Positions 1 to 12,151 are shown, counted from the stretch's first letter. The stretch is 64,000 nt of DNA from Ceratodon purpureus (GCA_014871385.1 CM026422.1:12450831-12514830), one strand, 5' to 3'. Notes: a model not told the origin generated them from the sequence alone. Translations and numbers: made by a program.

Positions 1-29
1 TTGCAAATGGGATCAGAGTCACCTTTGCA

Positions 30-431
30 GTGGGCGAGCGAGGTGCGTGCTGTAGCAGATCTACAGTTCTGAGTGGCGGAGGTGACGATTGTCGGGCGCA
101 TGGGAAAATTCTGCCACTGCATTGGCTTCTCTTCTTCAAATATCCAGCGTCCTTTGTCTCCCATCATCGTGCAAATTTAATGAGAAAGGGACTCCTTGGA
201 GAAGCAGCCGGAATAAAATTGATTGATGGGGAGTACAAGCACTTGCTGAAGCAACCCGTTAAATACTACGATGGGAGACTCTTGGGTCAGCTCCATCAAG
301 ATGCTTGTTCCAGGTTGTCTAATCCGAGTACATGGATGATGGAACCACTAAAGAAAAGGCTGCTGACCACGATGACATCCGATTTTCATCCACCTTCAGT
401 CGATGAATATTTGGACATACGAAGAGGATAA
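30..431 (+). CDS. Unrecognised ORF, possible 3-prime terminal exon
   Basis: An open frame of 133 codons that ends in a proper stop and is followed by AT-rich, UTR-like sequence. I do not recognise the protein. The part after about residue 35 has ordinary globular composition (KGLLGEAAGIKLIDGEYKHL and the residues following), while the first 30 residues look like translated non-coding DNA. It may therefore be the last exon of a gene that begins left of the window. No partner gene or promoter is visible. It could also be a chance ORF. Confidence 0.25.
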   Translation: MGERGACCSRSTVLSGGGDDCRAHGKILPLHWLLFFKYPASFVSHHRANLMRKGLLGEAAGIKLIDGEYKHLLKQPVKYYDGRLLGQLHQDACSRLSNPSTWMMEPLKKRLLTTMTSDFHPPSVDEYLDIRRG

Positions 432-685
432 CCAGCGCTGGATGAAAAGGGGGATGGGCAGTGTATCATCCTTGCAAATCTGTTGTAACCATTTGTAACC
501 GAAATCAAATCATGTTTCTTGGCGGAGTTTCCGCATTGAAATTATCTGTTATTGGTAAGAACTACATCTTCCCCTTTGCTTTAGCAAACGTTTTTCTCTC
601 CTTTAATTTTCACAAGTTCTGTGCACACTCATGAAGGAAGATTGGTTCCCTTTGATATCTCTTTTATAAATTTTCAGCTTATAGA
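432..685. other. AT-rich non-coding stretch
   Basis: No gene is seen. It may hold the 3-prime UTR of the preceding ORF, and it ends where the long inverted arm starts. Confidence 0.4.
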
Positions 686-1063
686 TATACTTTTTGACCC
701 ACCGTTGCTTCAATTAACTTTTAATTTTTTAATTTGGTAATGCTATCTGCTTCACACTGTTCTCTATTTCAGTTTGATCTTTTTCCCAGTTATAACTCAT
801 ACATTTATTTATTACTCATACATTTAATTCATTTCATGTTTCTTTCAAGTTTGAATAATTATTAGAATTTCAGTTTTTATGCAATCCCGGGTTTGGAATA
901 TGGAGATGCTTATTAGTTATGCAGACGCAAGATAAGCCTTGAAGCCTGATTTGCTTGGGCAATGATTTAACGCCCTTGCCTAATTTGGCGTCCACTTAAA
1001 GCCATTAGGAATTTTTCATTTTTTTATTTTTTTAAATTTTTAGCATCTCAGATCGATATAAGT

Positions 1064-1240
1064 ATGCTCGAAACATTCACTATCTCGTCAAAGCCTTGGT
1101 GGCTTGGTGTTCCGAGGCTTCGGACCGAACTGACGTGGCAGCCCCAGGGTGCTGGTGCCGGGTTCGAATCCACCCTCCAACACCCACCCCACCACGCTTT
1201 CGGTTTGCCAGTTGACGGTGCTAAAACAATCATTTTTTTT
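1064..1240 (+). mobile_element. tRNA-like SINE copy 1 (left arm)
   Basis: It contains a Pol III box-A-like sequence TGGCTTGGTG near 1100 and a perfect box B GGTTCGAATCC at 1161-1171, spaced as in a tRNA gene. The flanking sequence does not fold into a full cloverleaf that I can defend, so a tRNA-derived SINE is more likely than a functional tRNA. A near-identical unit follows at 1279, and two more copies lie inverted at 10.8-11.2 kb. Confidence 0.65.
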
Positions 1241-1278
1241 AATTTTTTAGTTTCCAGAATGCAGGATTCGATATAAGT

Positions 1279-1441
1279 ATGCTCGAAACATTCACCATCT
1301 CGTCAAAGCCTTGGTGGCTTGGTGTTCCGAGGCTTCGGGATTTGAACTGCCGTGGCAGCCCCAGGGTGCTGGTGGCGGGTTCGAATCCACCCTCCGACAC
1401 CCACCCCACCACGCTTTCGGGTGCCCAGTTGTCGGTGCAAA
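1279..1441 (+). mobile_element. tRNA-like SINE copy 2 (left arm)
   Basis: This is a second unit in direct orientation, with the same start (ATGCTCGAAACATTCAC) and box B at 1378-1388. It differs from copy 1 by a short replacement near GGATTTGAACTGCC. The two units are separated by about 40 bp of A/T-rich tail, which gives a dimer-like arrangement. Confidence 0.65.
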
Positions 1442-1532
1442 AATTATTTTTTTATTTTAGTTTTTTCTTTTATAAATGATTTTCACTGAGGTGTTCTTTT
1501 ACTGGATATGAAGATATTACTATCACCATATG

Positions 1533-2759
1533 ACAGTTTGCAGGTTCGTCCACGTGTGAACAAATACTTGTTTATATTTTCTGAGAAAATAAGATTTGTC
1601 TTTGCAAAAAATAAGTTTTTGGTATTTGAGTATTTAAAAAAATTCTCTCCTAATAACCTTGCATGGCTTGATTTAAGCTTGATAGATATTAATTAAAAAA
1701 ACTTTTCATGTTTCTATTTTTTATTGATAGAATTTTATTTTTATTTTTATTCTTAGATTTATTTGTAAATAAACCTACTACCCTATTATAATAATGGACT
1801 ATAAAGTCACAAGATAATGTGGTTTGGACTAATGTATTCATATGATTTTTTGTAGGTGAAACGAATGGAAAGGGATGAAAATTACCAAATTGGATGGAAA
1901 CTTGCAAGGAAGAATGAATGTTTATGAACCTAATAAATGAAAATCACCATAGTAAACAATCCCACTTTATTCAATCTGACACCTATAGTGGGTGGCTCGG
2001 AAACCGTACCAATTTTAGATTTGTAGGCTCGGTGGGGATCTATAAAAAGAATTCAATTTTGGAAGATGGATAAAGTGTACAGAAAAGTGGACCAATTGGC
2101 ATAATTAAGTTTGGATTAATACTGAATTAGTTATGAATTTTGGAAGGGGAACTTGTAGGTGGCTCAAGAACTGCTCGGCCTAAATGTACACCATAAGTAC
2201 ATGGAAATTTGAAATTGCAAGCTATAATGTACCTTCTGCTTGGAGAGGTCTACCCTACGATTTGAGGCCCTCGCGTGGGTTTTGAGCCACATATCTTATA
2301 GGTTGGTTTTCAATATCCATATGCATGGTACCTTTAAAAGATATTCTCTTCATTTGCACAAAGTTCCAAAGAATCCAAGTTTCCGGCTAGGGTGGTTATT
2401 CTTTCGCCAGTTTTCTCATACATGGGCCCCCTCGGTCTTGCAGCGGCGCCATTTTGTTCTTACTTCACAGTGGAATAAAATTGCTCCATTTGTTTAAAAA
2501 ATAAAAAATAAAAAATCTGAGTTTCTATTATTCATTCCAATGTAATATTGGTATAATGTTGGAAGAAGTAATACATCCATGAGTCAGACTATGACTATTT
2601 AATAATATTGTGAGCTGACTTTTTTTGAGAAAAGTTCCTTTTCAGAAACACAGTGTAAATAGTACTGAGTTACCAAGTCTATTTTGAATTCCATCATAGT
2701 TGGTGACTGTAGAAATCTGATTGAGAGTGAAATGGACGTATTGTAGAATTCAGGAGACA
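1533..2759. other. Non-coding interior, nothing recognised
   Basis: AT-rich DNA with only short, composition-poor ORFs. No domain, promoter or repeat stands out. Confidence 0.4.
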
Positions 2760-3990
2760 CGACTTGTCAAATTGACTCTACCTACAGGGACACCTTTTGG
2801 GAATTAAGGCATAACTAGGAAACAAGGAAGAAGAAGGAATTACTTCACCACACCACACAACACAGTGTGAGTGATAGTCACATTATGTAAAAAATATAGA
2901 TATAGAATTCCATTGTCTGATTGATTGGCAACTTGACTATGAGTAGCTTACTGTTTAACTGATTTGCAATGTTCTTTGTCAAATTGAAACAGTCAATTTG
3001 CTGCACAGTGAATTCATCTGAACAACAGTAGAAACCAGAATGGAGGATTTGATTAAACTGGCTACTGTCTAATTGACAATTGAATTCGATTACCTGCTTC
3101 ATAATGTCTAGTTGATACTGGTCAAATGGAGAGGATGGTGGTCCAGCATGCGTCCATGTGCATACATACATTGTCAACTTGTGACTCGCATGGATCATGT
3201 CTAATTGACACAGTGGAGAGTGGGTGAGAGTTACACAGTGAATGTGGTGACTCACACTGGATACTGTCTGTTTGAAAATTGAAGACAATGGAGCAAAGTG
3301 CATGGTGGGAGAATTTGTCTAATTGAACTCAGGGTGAATGGAGATTTACTAAGTGTATTGGAAAATAGAAATTCCAGATAATACTAATACAGCAGTTTGT
3401 CCAATTGACATTGCATTGTTGTGAATGAGAATTATGGAAGAGTAAGAATTCCATGTGAGTACTGGAACAATGAATTGAGTATTACTTGATAGTCTTTTAA
3501 ATTAGATTGGCCATATGAAATGGAAGACTGAGAATGACTTGAAGCATGATAGATATATTGAGTACATTGATGGACAAAAGTGGAATTAATTATTAAGGAG
3601 TGATCAATCTTAATGATTATTAGTTTTCATTATAATAAAACTTAAAAGTATTCATTTGGGGAAATAGTACAGTCATTGTAGTGAAATTGAGTAATGCAAT
3701 TGAGGAGTTTAATTGAAATGAATGGTAGACTTGGAATAAGATTGAATGTGAATGAGTAATTACTATGTCTAATTGAAATGTGATGGATGGAAGGAAAAAG
3801 ATGAAGACACGGAAGGAGTTGCTTGAGATAAGTTAATCTATCATAACATATCCCAAAGCATCATTCATAGGCATAAATAGGTAGAACACTAGATTCTAAC
3901 CTAGTAATGAATGAACTTGCATATGTATAGTAAATGCATTGTCTAATTGAACTTGGAAGGGAGTGATGGCAATAAACCTCGAGATGGTAC
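2760..3990. repeat. Dispersed TGTCTAATTGA motif cluster
   Basis: The motif TGTCTAATTGA and close variants (GTCAAATTGA, GTCCAATTGA, GTCTGATTGA, GTCTAGTTGA) recur at least ten times, at spacings of roughly 30-350 bp. Examples are near 2768, 2914, 2977, 3068, 3106, 3208, 3316, 3396, 3765 and 3944. The motif extends to include the half-palindrome CAATTGACA. No gene lies here. The spacing is irregular, so this is a binding-site-like cluster and not a satellite. Confidence 0.6.
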
Positions 3991-4181
3991 GGGTCAAATT
4001 AAACTCCCATGACCTTTAAACCAATTGAGAGTATGGATTACTTGGGTAATGTGATACTTAGGGTAATTAAGACATTAGAGTTATAAAGAAGTTCTTTAAA
4101 GGGTTTAGGGTGCATTCTATAATTCTTTACTTACTACAGTGACCTTTAGTCGTTAAAAGCTAAACGACAAGACCTATTCCC

Positions 4182-5290
4182 AGGAATGCTATCTTGTGAG
4201 CGGTGAGCGGTGAGCAGTGAGCGGTGAGCACTAAATTTTCAATTTTTGGACTATTTATTTGATATTTTGAAATGATTTTGCATGACATGGCATATATGGG
4301 ACCTATGACCGTGGAAGGTGTTTTACGGTATATTCCAAAAATAATGGCTTCTAAATTGATAAATGTAGAAATTTACACCTATTCATACCCGAATAAATTG
4401 TGATTATTTTTTCATATATCCTATCAATTCCACGCCATGAAGACCAAGAGGAAAAAAAAAAAAAAAAAAAGAAAAAAAAAGAAAAAAAAAATGAAAGAAA
4501 GAAAAAAGATTAAAAATAAGTAATGAAAAGGAATATAGGGAAAACAAATTGAAAAATTAAGGAAAATAAGAAGAAAAAAAAGAAAAAAAAGAAAACAACA
4601 AAAGATGAAAACAAACAAAAAAATGTAATAGAGATAAACAAAATAAAAGATAAAACATAAAAAGGAATTAACAAAACAAGATAAACAAAAAAAATTGAAT
4701 GAATATATATAGGAAAGGAAGAAGAAAGATAAAAAAAAAGTAAAACAAAATTAGGTGAAGACATAACAAAATTAGGTGAAGACAGATATACACAACGGCT
4801 ATTGCAGATGAATGTGGCTTCTAGTTTATTGGGATGATTGTTTTTTCATCCAAGTGGTGGATGACTGATTTTAAGGTGGAGAATTACTTAACTGAGAATT
4901 AATTACTCCTAAAACTGACTTTGGATTTGTATTCGTAGGGGACCCCTGGTTCTTCTTGTTGGTTCGGTGCTTTGTAAGTGAAGGCTTGTAGTCGGAGGAG
5001 GGGTGCTCAAGTACCCCAAGTAATTACTAGGGGTGCTCAAGTACCCCAAGTAATTACTAGGGGTGCCCAAGTACCCCAAGTAATTACTAGGGGTGCCCAA
5101 GTACCCCAAGTAATTACTAGGGGTGCCCAAGTACCCCAAGTAATTACTAGGGGTGCCCAAGTACCCCAAGTAATTACTAGGGGTGCCCAAGTACCCCAAG
5201 TAATTACTAGGGGTATTTGCATAATAAGGAAGGGAAAAATACATGAGAAAGGTTTTACGAAAACCACATTTTTCCATGACTTGCCACTAT
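4182..5290 (+). mobile_element. Partial copy of the MULE left end
   Basis: It starts with AGGAATGCTATCTTGTGAGC and the GTGAGCG heptad cluster, then follows the same sequence as the left 0.85 kb of the complete MULE at 25705. It keeps the AT-rich polypurine stretch and the TTTGCATAATA segment, up to about 5290. Beyond that, homology stops. I find no matching right terminus (inverted GCTCACCG with GATAGC), so this is a truncated copy or an end fragment. Confidence 0.7.
5000..5209 (+). repeat. 30-bp minisatellite, seven units
   Basis: Seven near-perfect tandem units of 30 bp beginning GGGGTGCYCAAGTACCCC and ending TAATTACTA. The first two carry GCTC and the later ones GCCC. The unit has internal dyad symmetry around AAGTACCCC/GGGGT. 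The same site in the MULE at 26.46-26.52 kb has under two units, so the array expanded in this copy. The array stays open in several frames, which creates artefactual ORFs. Confidence 0.9.
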
Positions 5291-7320
5291 TTGTAAATTT
5301 TACCAATTACATTTTGGCAGAGATGTCGGGGAATAGGTTCCGGTTAAGCGGTAGCTAAAAGTGTAGTTGAAGCAAAGAATAGAGGAACTTTGTGCTTTAA
5401 GCTAGAAGATACCTTGTGTTTTATCAGAATTGAAAATTACAACTTTTTCTTAAGAAAAACTTCCTAAGCAAGTGGTTGTACATTCCTTGAAGGTGTCACT
5501 TACGACACAAAAAATATGTTGAGATTAAATAAACAAAAACAAGTTCACAAGCCATAAAAGGGCCTTACAGGGCTGCATAGCTTAGAAGGTAAATACAAAA
5601 AGTCCCCAAAAATTCTCTACAGATTCTTTTCAAACGTAGATCATGATCACAAACTGTACAGGTTCAGATTCAACCTCTACACCAATGGACGTGTGGAGAG
5701 TAGGGAAGCCTGCGCCAAGTACCTGCTCTCATCACTTGTTATGTTGCAAAGCAAACTGTCTACATCATCTAATATCCAAACAGTGATGCACAAGTGTGGA
5801 TAGGCATGTCATTGTTCTGTTACTTGATGCAGGTTGAAGGCCGTAGGCTTTGGGTAATCAAATGAGGGTTATAGAATAAAAATTATAGTCTTTGAATATG
5901 AGATTCTAGCGAAATGGTTGGATTTAGAAATGATCAATAAATAATGTATGTTTTAGAAGCTGAACTCTTCAATGCTACTAGATTATGGTCAAAATTTGAA
6001 TATTTTGTTATCAAAATTTATTGAAGTGGAAACAAAGACGAAGATAATTTTAAGGTGGTCATTTTATTTTATTTTTATTTTTTTTCTCATTATTCAATTT
6101 CTGACTCTATTTTTGCAAGATCAACTATGATTCATGAACTACAGTGAATGCAAGTTTTGCATGGGTAGAATTTTACATACTCTATTTATACTAATCTTAG
6201 TATATTATCCACTTTTCACACCAAATTTAGGCATTGGATAAGATAATTTACTATGCAGTTCTTTATATTTAAACAACATTTTTAAATTGAGGCGGTTTTT
6301 AATATCAGAGAATTTTCACAGGTTTCTATACATCCAATATGGATCTTTGATCACGTCTTATTCATGTAATCTATAATCATTCTTCAAACATTTTAGCACC
6401 TCTGCAAAAGCAAACCGTCGATTGTTGGATTCTTGGGAAGAATTATTTTCAAATGAGTTCTAAACTAACTTCTTTAACGAAATTGGAATCATTTTGTCAA
6501 AGTGCTGTAAACCCAACCCAAAGAGAACTCGCAACTCATATATGCTAACAATTAAATGGTCATCTCTCCTTTAAAAAAACGAATAAATCATTATGAATAC
6601 CAACAACCAATGATTTGGGAAAGGATGAAGAATGACCTTACTTTGTAAAACATTGAAACGTCTGAACTAATATCTTCAACTATTACAAACTATTAGAAGC
6701 TTTAACTTGACTTTTGTTTAAAGGAATGATTAGTCCACTCTAAAGTTTCTTCGGTTATTTCTTATATACACCATCCATCCATTCAGTCCTTTCTTTTAAT
6801 TGGATTTATTTTCTCTGCTTCACTTTTCTCTCCAATCTTACTTTTCCGATTTCTTTTTTTTGAGTCTCTTTTAAGGGGAAAGTAGTTCAGTTTTTGGCTT
6901 CCTCTAAGCTTTTGTTTTCCGGTTTTTTAATACTATCTCTTCTCTTAATATATTTTATATATATCTTCAATTTTTTCCCTTCTTTTTATGTTTTTCTCTT
7001 ACACCCTCTTAGGGTTCTCTAAATTTATATGTTTTCAATTCTTGAAATAAGGGATCAGGCTGGTGGGCACATATTTTGAGCATTAGATCCTCAATAGCTA
7101 CTCCTCATAGAAGTCTACTGTCCCTGTGTCCAACTCATGTACCCCGCAACATCAACATCTCGAATACAAACCACCCAAACTAATTAATGAAATGTGACAT
7201 GCTTCTGTTTTGTTTAACCACTTAATGGCTCCATCGGATTTTACGACTAAAGCATCTCACGCCTGAACTATCGATTCAAGCCAAGCTACCGTATCAATTT
7301 GCGAGGATGAATCGTACCTT
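5291..7320. other. AT-rich non-coding stretch upstream of the RING gene
   Basis: No gene is recognised. The part nearest 7320 probably holds the upstream region of the RING-family gene. A T/A-rich tract near 6950-6965 (TATTTTATATATATC) is only a weak TATA candidate. Confidence 0.35.
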
Positions 7321-7568
7321 TGCAACTTAGAGAACCACTTTCAAACCTCTGGAACTTGGCAGACGATGTTGCGTGCACCTCTTGTTTGCTCTCGCGATTG
7401 TTGCAGCTTGTTGGAGCTTCAGGTTTGCGTTGTGCTCATTCTTCCTGCCGTCGACATTTGTGCTGCCACAAAGTGTTGCTACTGCGTGTCGAGGTTCGAT
7501 TTCCTTAGTTTCTTTTAACACTCTGCGTGGACTTTGTTCAGGAAAGGTCAGAGGAAACCTCAAGCAAC

Positions 7569-9023
7569 ATGGTGAGTCAGAAGCGCCGCAAGTCCGGGCC
7601 CGGCAGCCCGTCCACGCCGAAACCCCGAAGCACGCCCACGCTCGAAGACGACGGAGATGTCAGCTGCGGCGACGATGACGTGACCCAACTTGCTGCGGCG
7701 CATGCTTGGGCCAGCTCCGAGTTCGATTCTCCATTCGACCTCGCGGGAATCCCGGATGCGTTGCAGGATAGGTTGGTTGCAGCGGCGCCTGTACTACGCG
7801 GCCGCTTTGCAGAATACGACCATGTCTTCTTCCGCGACGTTGTGGGCCTCTGCGACTAGGGTCCAATGGTGGACGATGTCTGCAAAGCCTACCCGCAGAT
7901 CACGGAGGCAGCAGTCAAGCAAGTGTGGAGAGTCGGTGCGCAGCCAAATAGATTCGAGGTGGCGAACTGCACCGACAAGGAACAAGCACAGAAGTTTCTA
8001 CAGTTTAACTACAAGGTTTACGGAAATCGTCCCGACAACTTCTACTTTGCTATGCGGTTTTTGAAAGCAGCTTTCGCGACCTTTGTCCACGGGTTCCAAG
8101 TGAACTGGGTTGCTGAAGCCTCATGTCGCCGATCGAAGCGCCTCGCCATGGCTCCCAAGAACCCCTTGAAGCTCGGACCCGTTGCTTTGCGTCGACAGAT
8201 CGAGGGCCTGTGCTTGATCATCAAAGAGTTGACAGACGATGCTCCAGCACACCGAAGTATGCCTGCTTCTGTCCGTGCAGCGCAGCAGTTGGTTGACGAC
8301 GCCGTGGAATCTGAGGCAAAAGCATCGGCCGCACTTCAGGCAATCAAACGCCGACATGCTGAGGCAGAGAGGAGCTTGATGAAGACCACTGTCCACAACA
8401 TCGGGAGAGTTGAAGCAGAGCACGGAGACGCGATGAGGGAGCTTCAGCGTGTCTTCCGTAGCGGGACGCCAAACCAATACAAGGAACAGGCTGAAGCTGC
8501 AAGAGTCCTGTCGGTGAAGCTGACACAGATGCATGAGGAGCACATGCTTGGACGCGACACTCTCAACTCACTCACGCAAGCAAATGGACCCCTGGACCAT
8601 GCGAAAGAAGCTCACGGCAAGGCCCAAGATGTGCTCGGGGAAGCAGTGATGGAGTTGTGGAATGCACAGCGCCAGAACCTGATTTTGCGTCCGCGACCGG
8701 TGTTCAAGTATCCTTCCGACCAATCTGTTCCCGACATTGAAGTGCCACCCCTCCCGGAAACGTGCCCCCTTTGCAGCAAAGGATTCGTTGCCAAAGCAGC
8801 CATCCTCGGAGCTTGCAATTGCCTCTTCCATCCTGTCTGCGTTGCGGAGATGGTTGACGCTGCTCCCGCATATGTCTGCCCTTCCTGTAACCTGACCATG
8901 GATCCAGCGTGGGTTGCACAATTTAACGGCAAAGTCCATGTATTTCAAGATCCTGAGATCGAAGCCACTCACCAGAAGCTGAAGGACATTGCGGTCTTGT
9001 GTAGCCAGTACATGCAGATATAG
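7569..9023 (+). pseudogene. RING-finger protein of an unnamed family, interrupted by one TAG
   Basis: One reading frame runs from ATG 7569 to the stop at 9021-9023, broken only by TAG at 7857-7859. The paralogue at 12822 has GLCSEGP where this one has GLCD-stop-GP, so the stop replaces a Glu codon (GAG to TAG). The protein has three parts: a basic Ser/Pro-rich N-terminus; a conserved block (PFDLAGIP, AYPQIT, KVYGNRPDN, NPLKLGPVA); and a helical, coiled-coil-like middle. It ends in a RING-type finger with CPLC, CNCLFHPVC and CPSC as the metal ligands. A RING suggests an E3 ubiquitin ligase role, but the family itself is unknown to me. A shorter product could start at ATG 7866, losing only the N-terminal block. 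It lies inside the long inverted repeat. Confidence 0.7.
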
Positions 9024-9744
9024 TGTGACTGTCAATGTGCACTTGCTTGGGGTGTAGGTAGCACATTCTGTTGATACTGTCTTTTGCCTTATAATCAAGC
9101 TAGACCGCTAGTTTCCGTCCTTTGAACTTCTTGAAGCTCCATTTTGAACCCCACGGTTATTACACTCGGAACTTTCGAACCTAACTTCCTATGTTTAAAA
9201 CAAGGCTTTTAAGTTTGCACCCGTTTAAATGGCAAGTTATGTATGTGTTGGAAAACTTCTTCTTCTACATACTCCCAATTGCATGAGTAATTTCAATTTG
9301 ATCCTCGTTTAGTTGCTTAAGATTTGTGTCCTCGTTTTCGCTTGAAGCCATATCCACTTATGCTAATTAGTTATGCAAAGCTGTCGATGCAAACCAGTCA
9401 TGCAACGAATTAGTTATGTTGCACGTGCATTTAGACCCTAAACCTGCAGGCTCAATTGCTTAAGCCCAGTGTCTACTCTGTATTAGCTGCAAGCCTGATT
9501 AGATATGCTAATTAGTTACGCAACTGTTAACTAGTTGTGTAAAAGTTATGCAATTAATTGGTTATGTCCATAAACTTCTATGTTTCCAGACCTTGAATTG
9601 CATGTGTAATTTGAAATGGATGCAGGCTCAGTTGCTTAAGCCTAGGGTCCACTTTGTTATGATTAATGAAGCCTGATTCGCCTGGAACTTGACTAAACCA
9701 CCTTCCTCAATTTGGTGCCCGACATAGTTCTTTCAAACTTGAGG
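9024..9744. other. AT-rich non-coding stretch
   Basis: Downstream of the RING gene. It contains repeated phrases such as TAATTAGTTATGCA and CTCAATTGCTTAAGC, which suggests degenerate repeats. No gene is seen. Confidence 0.35.
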
Positions 9745-10464
9745 CTTGGAATCTTGAAACATTGAAGTGAACTTATCTTTTATGGGTGGGTGAAAAATAG
9801 ATGAATGAAAAATGAAGTTTCAGTGAAACATGAATATGAACTAATTCATCCTTAATCAATGCACACTAAAGCATGGCAAGGGTGAAAACAATAGCCATAA
9901 TCATTGAAATTTGAAAGAAACATAAAACTTTAAAAGTCACCTTATCTTTTATGGGTGAATGATAATAGGATTAATGAAAAAATCCAGTTTCAATGAAACA
10001 TGAATAAAAACTAATTCATCCTTAATTAGTGTGAACAGAAGTAAACCCAATCAGAACCAAATAAAAAAAGAAAAACAATGAAGCATGGCAATGGTCAGAA
10101 CAATATTTATTATTAGTGAAAATTGAAGGAAACGTTGAAGTGAACTTATCTTTTATGAGTGGGTGAAATGAGAAATGAAGTTTCAGTGAAACATGGATAA
10201 GAACTAATTCATCCTTAATTAGAGTGCACATAATTGAACCCAGTTACTTCACAGTTTAAAAAAAAGGCAGTGAAGCATGGCCAGGGTGAAAACAATTTCC
10301 TTCTTAATTGAAATTTGAAAGAAACATTGGAGTGAACTTATCCTTTATGGGTGGGTGAAAAATAGATGAATGAAAAAAACCAGTTTAAGTGAAACATGAA
10401 TAAGATCTAATACAACCTCAATCAGTGTACACAGAACTAACTCGGGTGGGTCAAAAAGTATACC
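9745..10464 (+). repeat. Degenerate tandem repeat of about 190 bp, four units
   Basis: Units begin near 9760, 9935, 10136 and 10328 and share ACTTATCTTTTATGGGTGGG, then GAAACATGAATAAGAACTAATTCATCC. A fifth unit lies at 11889-11993, on the far side of the right inverted arm. The arm region therefore interrupts the array. The array ends at GGGTGGGTCAAAAAGTATACC (10444-10464), a motif that recurs in direct orientation at 11571-11591. Confidence 0.7.
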
Positions 10465-10741
10465 TAACCACCCTTCAGATTTTTCTAAAACAAAAATATA
10501 CGTGACGTCATGCATGTTCTACTTTATCAACGTTTTCACCGCTACTTCTAGAAACCAATTTTTGCAAGAGCCAAAAAAAGGAATGAGTCTCCCAAATTTT
10601 CCATGCAGGTACTCCACTCGATACGACTTTGGAATATAAAGATACTTCTGGAAAGAACCTTGAATACTCAGTTGCTTAATTTAGTTTTAGAATTATACAA
10701 GACTATGCTAATGGTTGAACATAATTCTAAATATTGAAAAA

Positions 10742-11590
10742 ATGGTGATAGTAATATCTTCATATCCAGTAAAAGAACACCTCAGTGAAAATCATTTATA
10801 AAAGAAAAAACTAAAATAAAAAAATAATTTTCGCACCGACAACTGGGCACCCGAAAGCGTGGTGGGGTGGGTGTCGGAGGGTGGATTCGAACCCGGCACT
10901 AGCGCCCTGGGGCTGCCACGGCAGTTCAAATCCCGAAGCCTCGGAACACCAAGCCACCAAGGCTTTGACGAGATGGTGAATGTTCCGAGCATACTTATAT
11001 CAAATCCTGCATTCTGGAAATTAAAAAATTAAAAAAAATGATTTGTTTTAGCACCGTCAACTGGGCAACCGAAAGCGTGGTGGGGTGGGTGTTGGAGGGT
11101 GGATTCGAACCCGGCACCAGCACCCTGGGGCTGCCACGTCAGTTCGGTCCGAAGCCTCGGAACACCAAGTCACCAAGGCTTTGACGAGATAGTGAATGTT
11201 TCGAGCATACTTATATCGAATCTGAGATGCTAAAAATTTAAAAAAATAAAAAAATGAAAAATTCCTAATGGCTTTAAGTGGACGCCAAATTAGGCAAGGG
11301 CGTTAAATCATTGCCCAAGCAAATCAGGCTTCAAGGCTTATCTTACGTCTGCATAACTAATAAGCATCTCCATATTCCAAACCCGGGATTGCATAAAAAC
11401 TGAAATTCTAATAATTATTCAAACTTGAAAGAAACATGAAATTGAATTAAATGTATGAGTAATAAATAAATGTATGAGTTATAACTGGGAAAAAGATCAA
11501 ACTGAAATAGAGAACAGTGTGAAGCAGATAGCATTACCAAATTAAAAAATTAAAAGTTAAATTGAAGCAACGGTGGGTCAAAAAGTATAC
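10742..11590 (-). repeat. Right arm of the long inverted repeat
   Basis: This is the reverse complement of 686-1532, ending with GGTGGGTCAAAAAGTATA. The SINE pair is present in inverted order: box B complements lie near 10890 and 11105, within units at about 10837-10992 and 11051-11215. Mismatches to the left arm are few, for example GCGCTAGTGCC against GTGCTGGTGGC. The arms are therefore fairly young or homogenised. Confidence 0.8.
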
Positions 11591-11591
11591 C

Positions 11592-12151
11592 AGTTTTTTT
11601 AATATAATCCATATTTGATATGGATTTTCTTTGTTTGTTTTGATTTGAAAATTTATAATAATTACATAATAAAACCATTAATTTAGAAAGAAATATTGCT
11701 TGTAGATTACATGTGTATCTATCTAAGAAAAATTAAAAATCTGTATTTTACATTATTTATAGTGCAAAAACAGAGCATCCAAAGTCAAAGTCTATTTCCG
11801 TGGTCATAGGCTTAGGCATTTGGGGGTTAAAAAGTAGAAGAGTGCAGCACGGCAAGAATCGAAAGCAATATTCATAATGATCGAAAATCAAAGGAAACAT
11901 TGAAGTGGACTTATCTTTTATGAGTGGGTGTAAAATAGATGAATGGCAAATGAAGTTTCATTGAAACATGAATAAGAACTAATTCTTCCTTCATGATCTC
12001 TTCAAACTTTTGTTGTGGGATTATGTTTTTACCCTTTTTGGGCTTCAGTTTTTGTTCTTTCATTTATCATATACTTTTATGCCTTTCGTTTTAAATTTTA
12101 TGGCTACTTTCCGTTGTTTTCATATTTTGTTATTTATCAGCAATTGACTTA
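11592..12151. other. Non-coding flank with a fifth 190-bp repeat unit
   Basis: Contains the outlying repeat unit at 11889-11993 and AT-rich sequence leading into the next promoter. No gene is seen. Confidence 0.4.

Larger units (their letters stand above)
686..1532 (+). repeat. Left arm of a long inverted repeat
   Basis: This stretch, read from its outer end TATACTTTTTGACCCACC, reappears in reverse complement at 10742-11590 with only scattered mismatches. Homology ends sharply at ATTACTATCACCAT on the inner side. Arms of about 850 bp around 9.2 kb of unique DNA suggest either a foldback or long-TIR DNA element or a segmental inverted duplication. I see no convincing target-site duplication at the outer ends. 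Both arms contain the same pair of tRNA-like SINE copies in the same relative positions, so the pair was present before the arm was duplicated. Confidence 0.8.

Noticed and set aside
1098..1175. Functional tRNA gene
   Set aside because: Box A and box B are present, but I could not form a credible acceptor stem or anticodon arm. Four copies in an SINE-like context argue for a retroposon.
4424..4764. Phe/Leu-rich ORFs that look like membrane proteins (also at 25929-26307)
   Set aside because: They are translations of a polypurine A/G-rich tract in the MULE end and carry no other coding signal.
4978..5358. ORFs with a repeated GAQVPQVITR or YLGTPSNYLG decapeptide
   Set aside because: The 30-bp minisatellite is a multiple of three, so it stays open in several frames on both strands. 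There is no start context or promoter.
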